From Agelaius tricolor (lineage: Eukaryota; Chordata; Aves; Passeriformes; Icteridae): DNA of 64,000 nucleotides. The notes below the pieces were generated by a model. It ran no database searches. It was given only the letters and a program-made list of their open reading frames with translations, and was not told the DNA's origin. Shown one piece after another: positions 62,101-64,000 of this stretch. Location: positions 75,185,381-75,249,380 of the forward strand of contig JALJCS010000001.1 in NCBI GenBank assembly GCA_023055355.1. Direction: 5' to 3'. The translations under genes and the position numbers were made by a program. Positions within the stretch are counted from its first letter, which is position 1. Each line of letters begins with the position of its first letter.

Positions 62101-64000
62101 ACTAGAACAAATAGTACAGAAGCTTGGAACATTACATTAGGAATCCCAAAATGAAGTTGATTAATTCAGTAAACAAGAGTAAAATTCAATAATCACAAAA
62201 CTCATTGTGATACATTTTTATTACTTTCTAGTCCTTTTTACAAGAAACCACTGATCTTCCAAATTAGGCTGTTTTCCTACAAAACTAATCTTGGAGAAAA
62301 AGGATGGTAAAATTTGTTAATGCTGACTTCAGGATATCTGTAATTTTGCTGTATGAGTCACCAACAGGCAAGCTTCTCCCTAACTAATTTATATGAGGGT
62401 TTTTTTCCTCTCATTGATATGTTAATCCATTGCTTTTACTCGAGTAATTCTTCTCTTTTTTAAGGAAGCAAAAAGTCAATCCATACTTTCAGCCTGGGTA
62501 TTTTTCACACCTTCTGCACCAGTTCTATAGATTTTTGTAAATTCTGCTGAGGGGATACAGTGTACTTTATATTGCAGTTTCCGTGTAAAGATACTACTTT
62601 CTCTGTGACGTTGAAAAACTTTTTAAATCTAAAAATGTTTGTTCAGCATGGAAAATAACCAAATCTTTAGAATGCAGAGTAGCAGGCACATGCATAAAGT
62701 TATAGGAAAAAAAATTAAAAATAGCAGTAGCTTGTTCCTGCCCTCATACTCAAGTGCCTTCCATTTGGGATGGAGGAGCTCCAACATGTCCTGCACTGCA
62801 CCTTTTATCTCCTGGCAAAGAAGCCAATGGACAAGGTGTTCCTGTAACTTTGGTTGACCTGTAGTAGTGTTGGTCAGATCAGATCATCTCACTGTGCCTC
62901 TGTTTCTGAACCCCCATCAGGACAATATTTTCACTAGAAAGTGATGTGAGCTCTGCCCGAGGTTACATATGATTATCAGTTCAGAGTCTGTAGGTTTCCA
63001 TTCACACAACACAGCAAATGCTGAAGCAGAACAGCACCTTATTCTTCAAAATCTTGCCATCCTGGCTATAGTTCAGTGTGTGGTTACAGCATTCAACCCC
63101 CATCTTCTAGCCAAGGACAGACTGAAGAACAGCACAAAAGAGAGAAAATATGGTATTACAAAAATTAGCAGAAAACAGTCTTAGTGCTGCATTGTTTTGA
63201 CATCTTGCAAGTGCAGGACTTGAAATTTTTGAAGAAGTTGAAGCCTGGTCTCTCATTTACCTGACCCTAGCTGTTTTGCTGTCACCTTATTAAAATCTGA
63301 TTATCCAAAACTAATTTGTGTTTGGTAAAACATTGTCAGGCTCTCTCAAGACAGAAGTGCAAATCTCCTGTCTAGACATGGGTTTTGAAAGCCCGACTAG
63401 TTTGGCTAATGAGGAACACCTCGATATCAAACCCTCCCTACCTGCTGAGAGGGAAGGAGTTAAAACGCCCTGCTGGTAAAGGAATCCCAAGCATTCTTTT
63501 GCAGCTGCTTCTGACTTGCAGATCTGTGTATGGCTTCCTGCTCTTACTGCTGTGGATGCTTTGGTCCTGCATGCCATGGTCTGTTCATGAGGAAGTTTTA
63601 TCACTAGTACTCGCTGATTCTCTGAGATTTTGCTCGGTCTGTCATGACTGTAAGCTGAGCCCAGAGTTTTTAATATATTTAGCCTCAGAAATCCTCTTTG
63701 AACTAGCAAAAAGGAGAGAATTAAGGCTCAGCGAGAAGGAAGTCTCTTGCCTGAGGTCATCTGGGCTGCTTGTGGCAAGGAAGAACTGGAATCTGTCACA
63801 GAGGGTAGGACTAAAATCATTACCCTATCACCTCTTCCCTTAAGTACAAGAAACAATGCCATCATTCTCAAAATACTCTTTAAATCGTTCTTTTCCTTTT
63901 TTTTTTTTTTTGGGAGGATAAAGTGGAGAGGTTTTTTTTATGCAAATTCAATAGTTCCACATCAGCTTTTCCTGCTGTGGAAAGCTTCTTTGTGATGTTA
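59126..64000. other. Downstream intergenic, no gene seen
   Basis: Only chance ORFs (the longest is 152 codons near 63.4 kb). A perfect 8-bp hairpin CTGCCTCC/GGAGGCAG lies near 61587-61606, and a poly-T run at about 63898-63911. A stretch at about 63720-63780 faintly resembles the 3' part of an amniote MIR SINE, too weak to call. Confidence 0.4.

Noticed and set aside
63655..63790. Possible MIR-type SINE tail
   Set aside because: Only a short stretch (AAGGAAGTCTCTTGCCTGAG, GTCATCTGGGCTGC) recalls the MIR core; it is too short and diverged to claim without alignment.

Overview
The window is vertebrate nuclear DNA, almost certainly from a bird. It contains many decayed CR1 LINE 3' ends with the avian terminal pattern ATTCTRTGA. 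It also has long introns with GT-AG splice sites, a GC-extreme CpG-island first exon, and a solo LTR whose ends look like the bird endogenous-retrovirus type. I see no bacterial or viral gene organisation. Nearly all other open frames here are chance ORFs in non-coding DNA.

Layout. Bases 1 to about 27.9 kb form a gene desert upstream of the only gene I can support. It holds a GGAA microsatellite (about 1.61-1.74 kb), CR1 fragments (4.5, 7.9, 15.5 and 17.5 kb), and a GC-rich patch at 9.64-10.42 kb built from four adjacent, unrelated two-copy tandem duplications. It also has AT-rich stretches that may be conserved non-coding DNA. A CpG island at about 27.94-29.06 kb carries the promoter and first coding exon. 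Eleven plus-strand coding exons run from 28576 to 56975. A 3' UTR of about 2.1 kb follows, ending near an AATAAA at 59103. From 59.1 to 64 kb I see no gene.

The gene encodes a predicted protein of about 429 residues, a divergent member of the metadherin/LYRIC (MTDH, AEG-1) family. It has an N-terminal membrane segment, a glutamate run and a basic PKKKRK motif. It has an exon resembling the family's AWETKISHREKR block, and the two-tryptophan element DSDWKAPTEEWGNW that in MTDH binds the nuclease SND1. The C-terminus is Lys/Arg-rich and ends in KKET. Similarity outside these islands is weak and the protein is about 150 residues shorter than human MTDH, so I suspect a second paralog rather than the MTDH ortholog. 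This cannot be settled from the window alone.

Inside the introns are a minus-strand CR1 split by a 439-bp solo LTR (intron 1), a 122-bp direct-repeat pair, and an exon-2-like segment just after exon 1. Two plus-strand CR1 fragments (introns 2 and 7) and a near-perfect 27-bp hairpin in intron 9 complete the picture.
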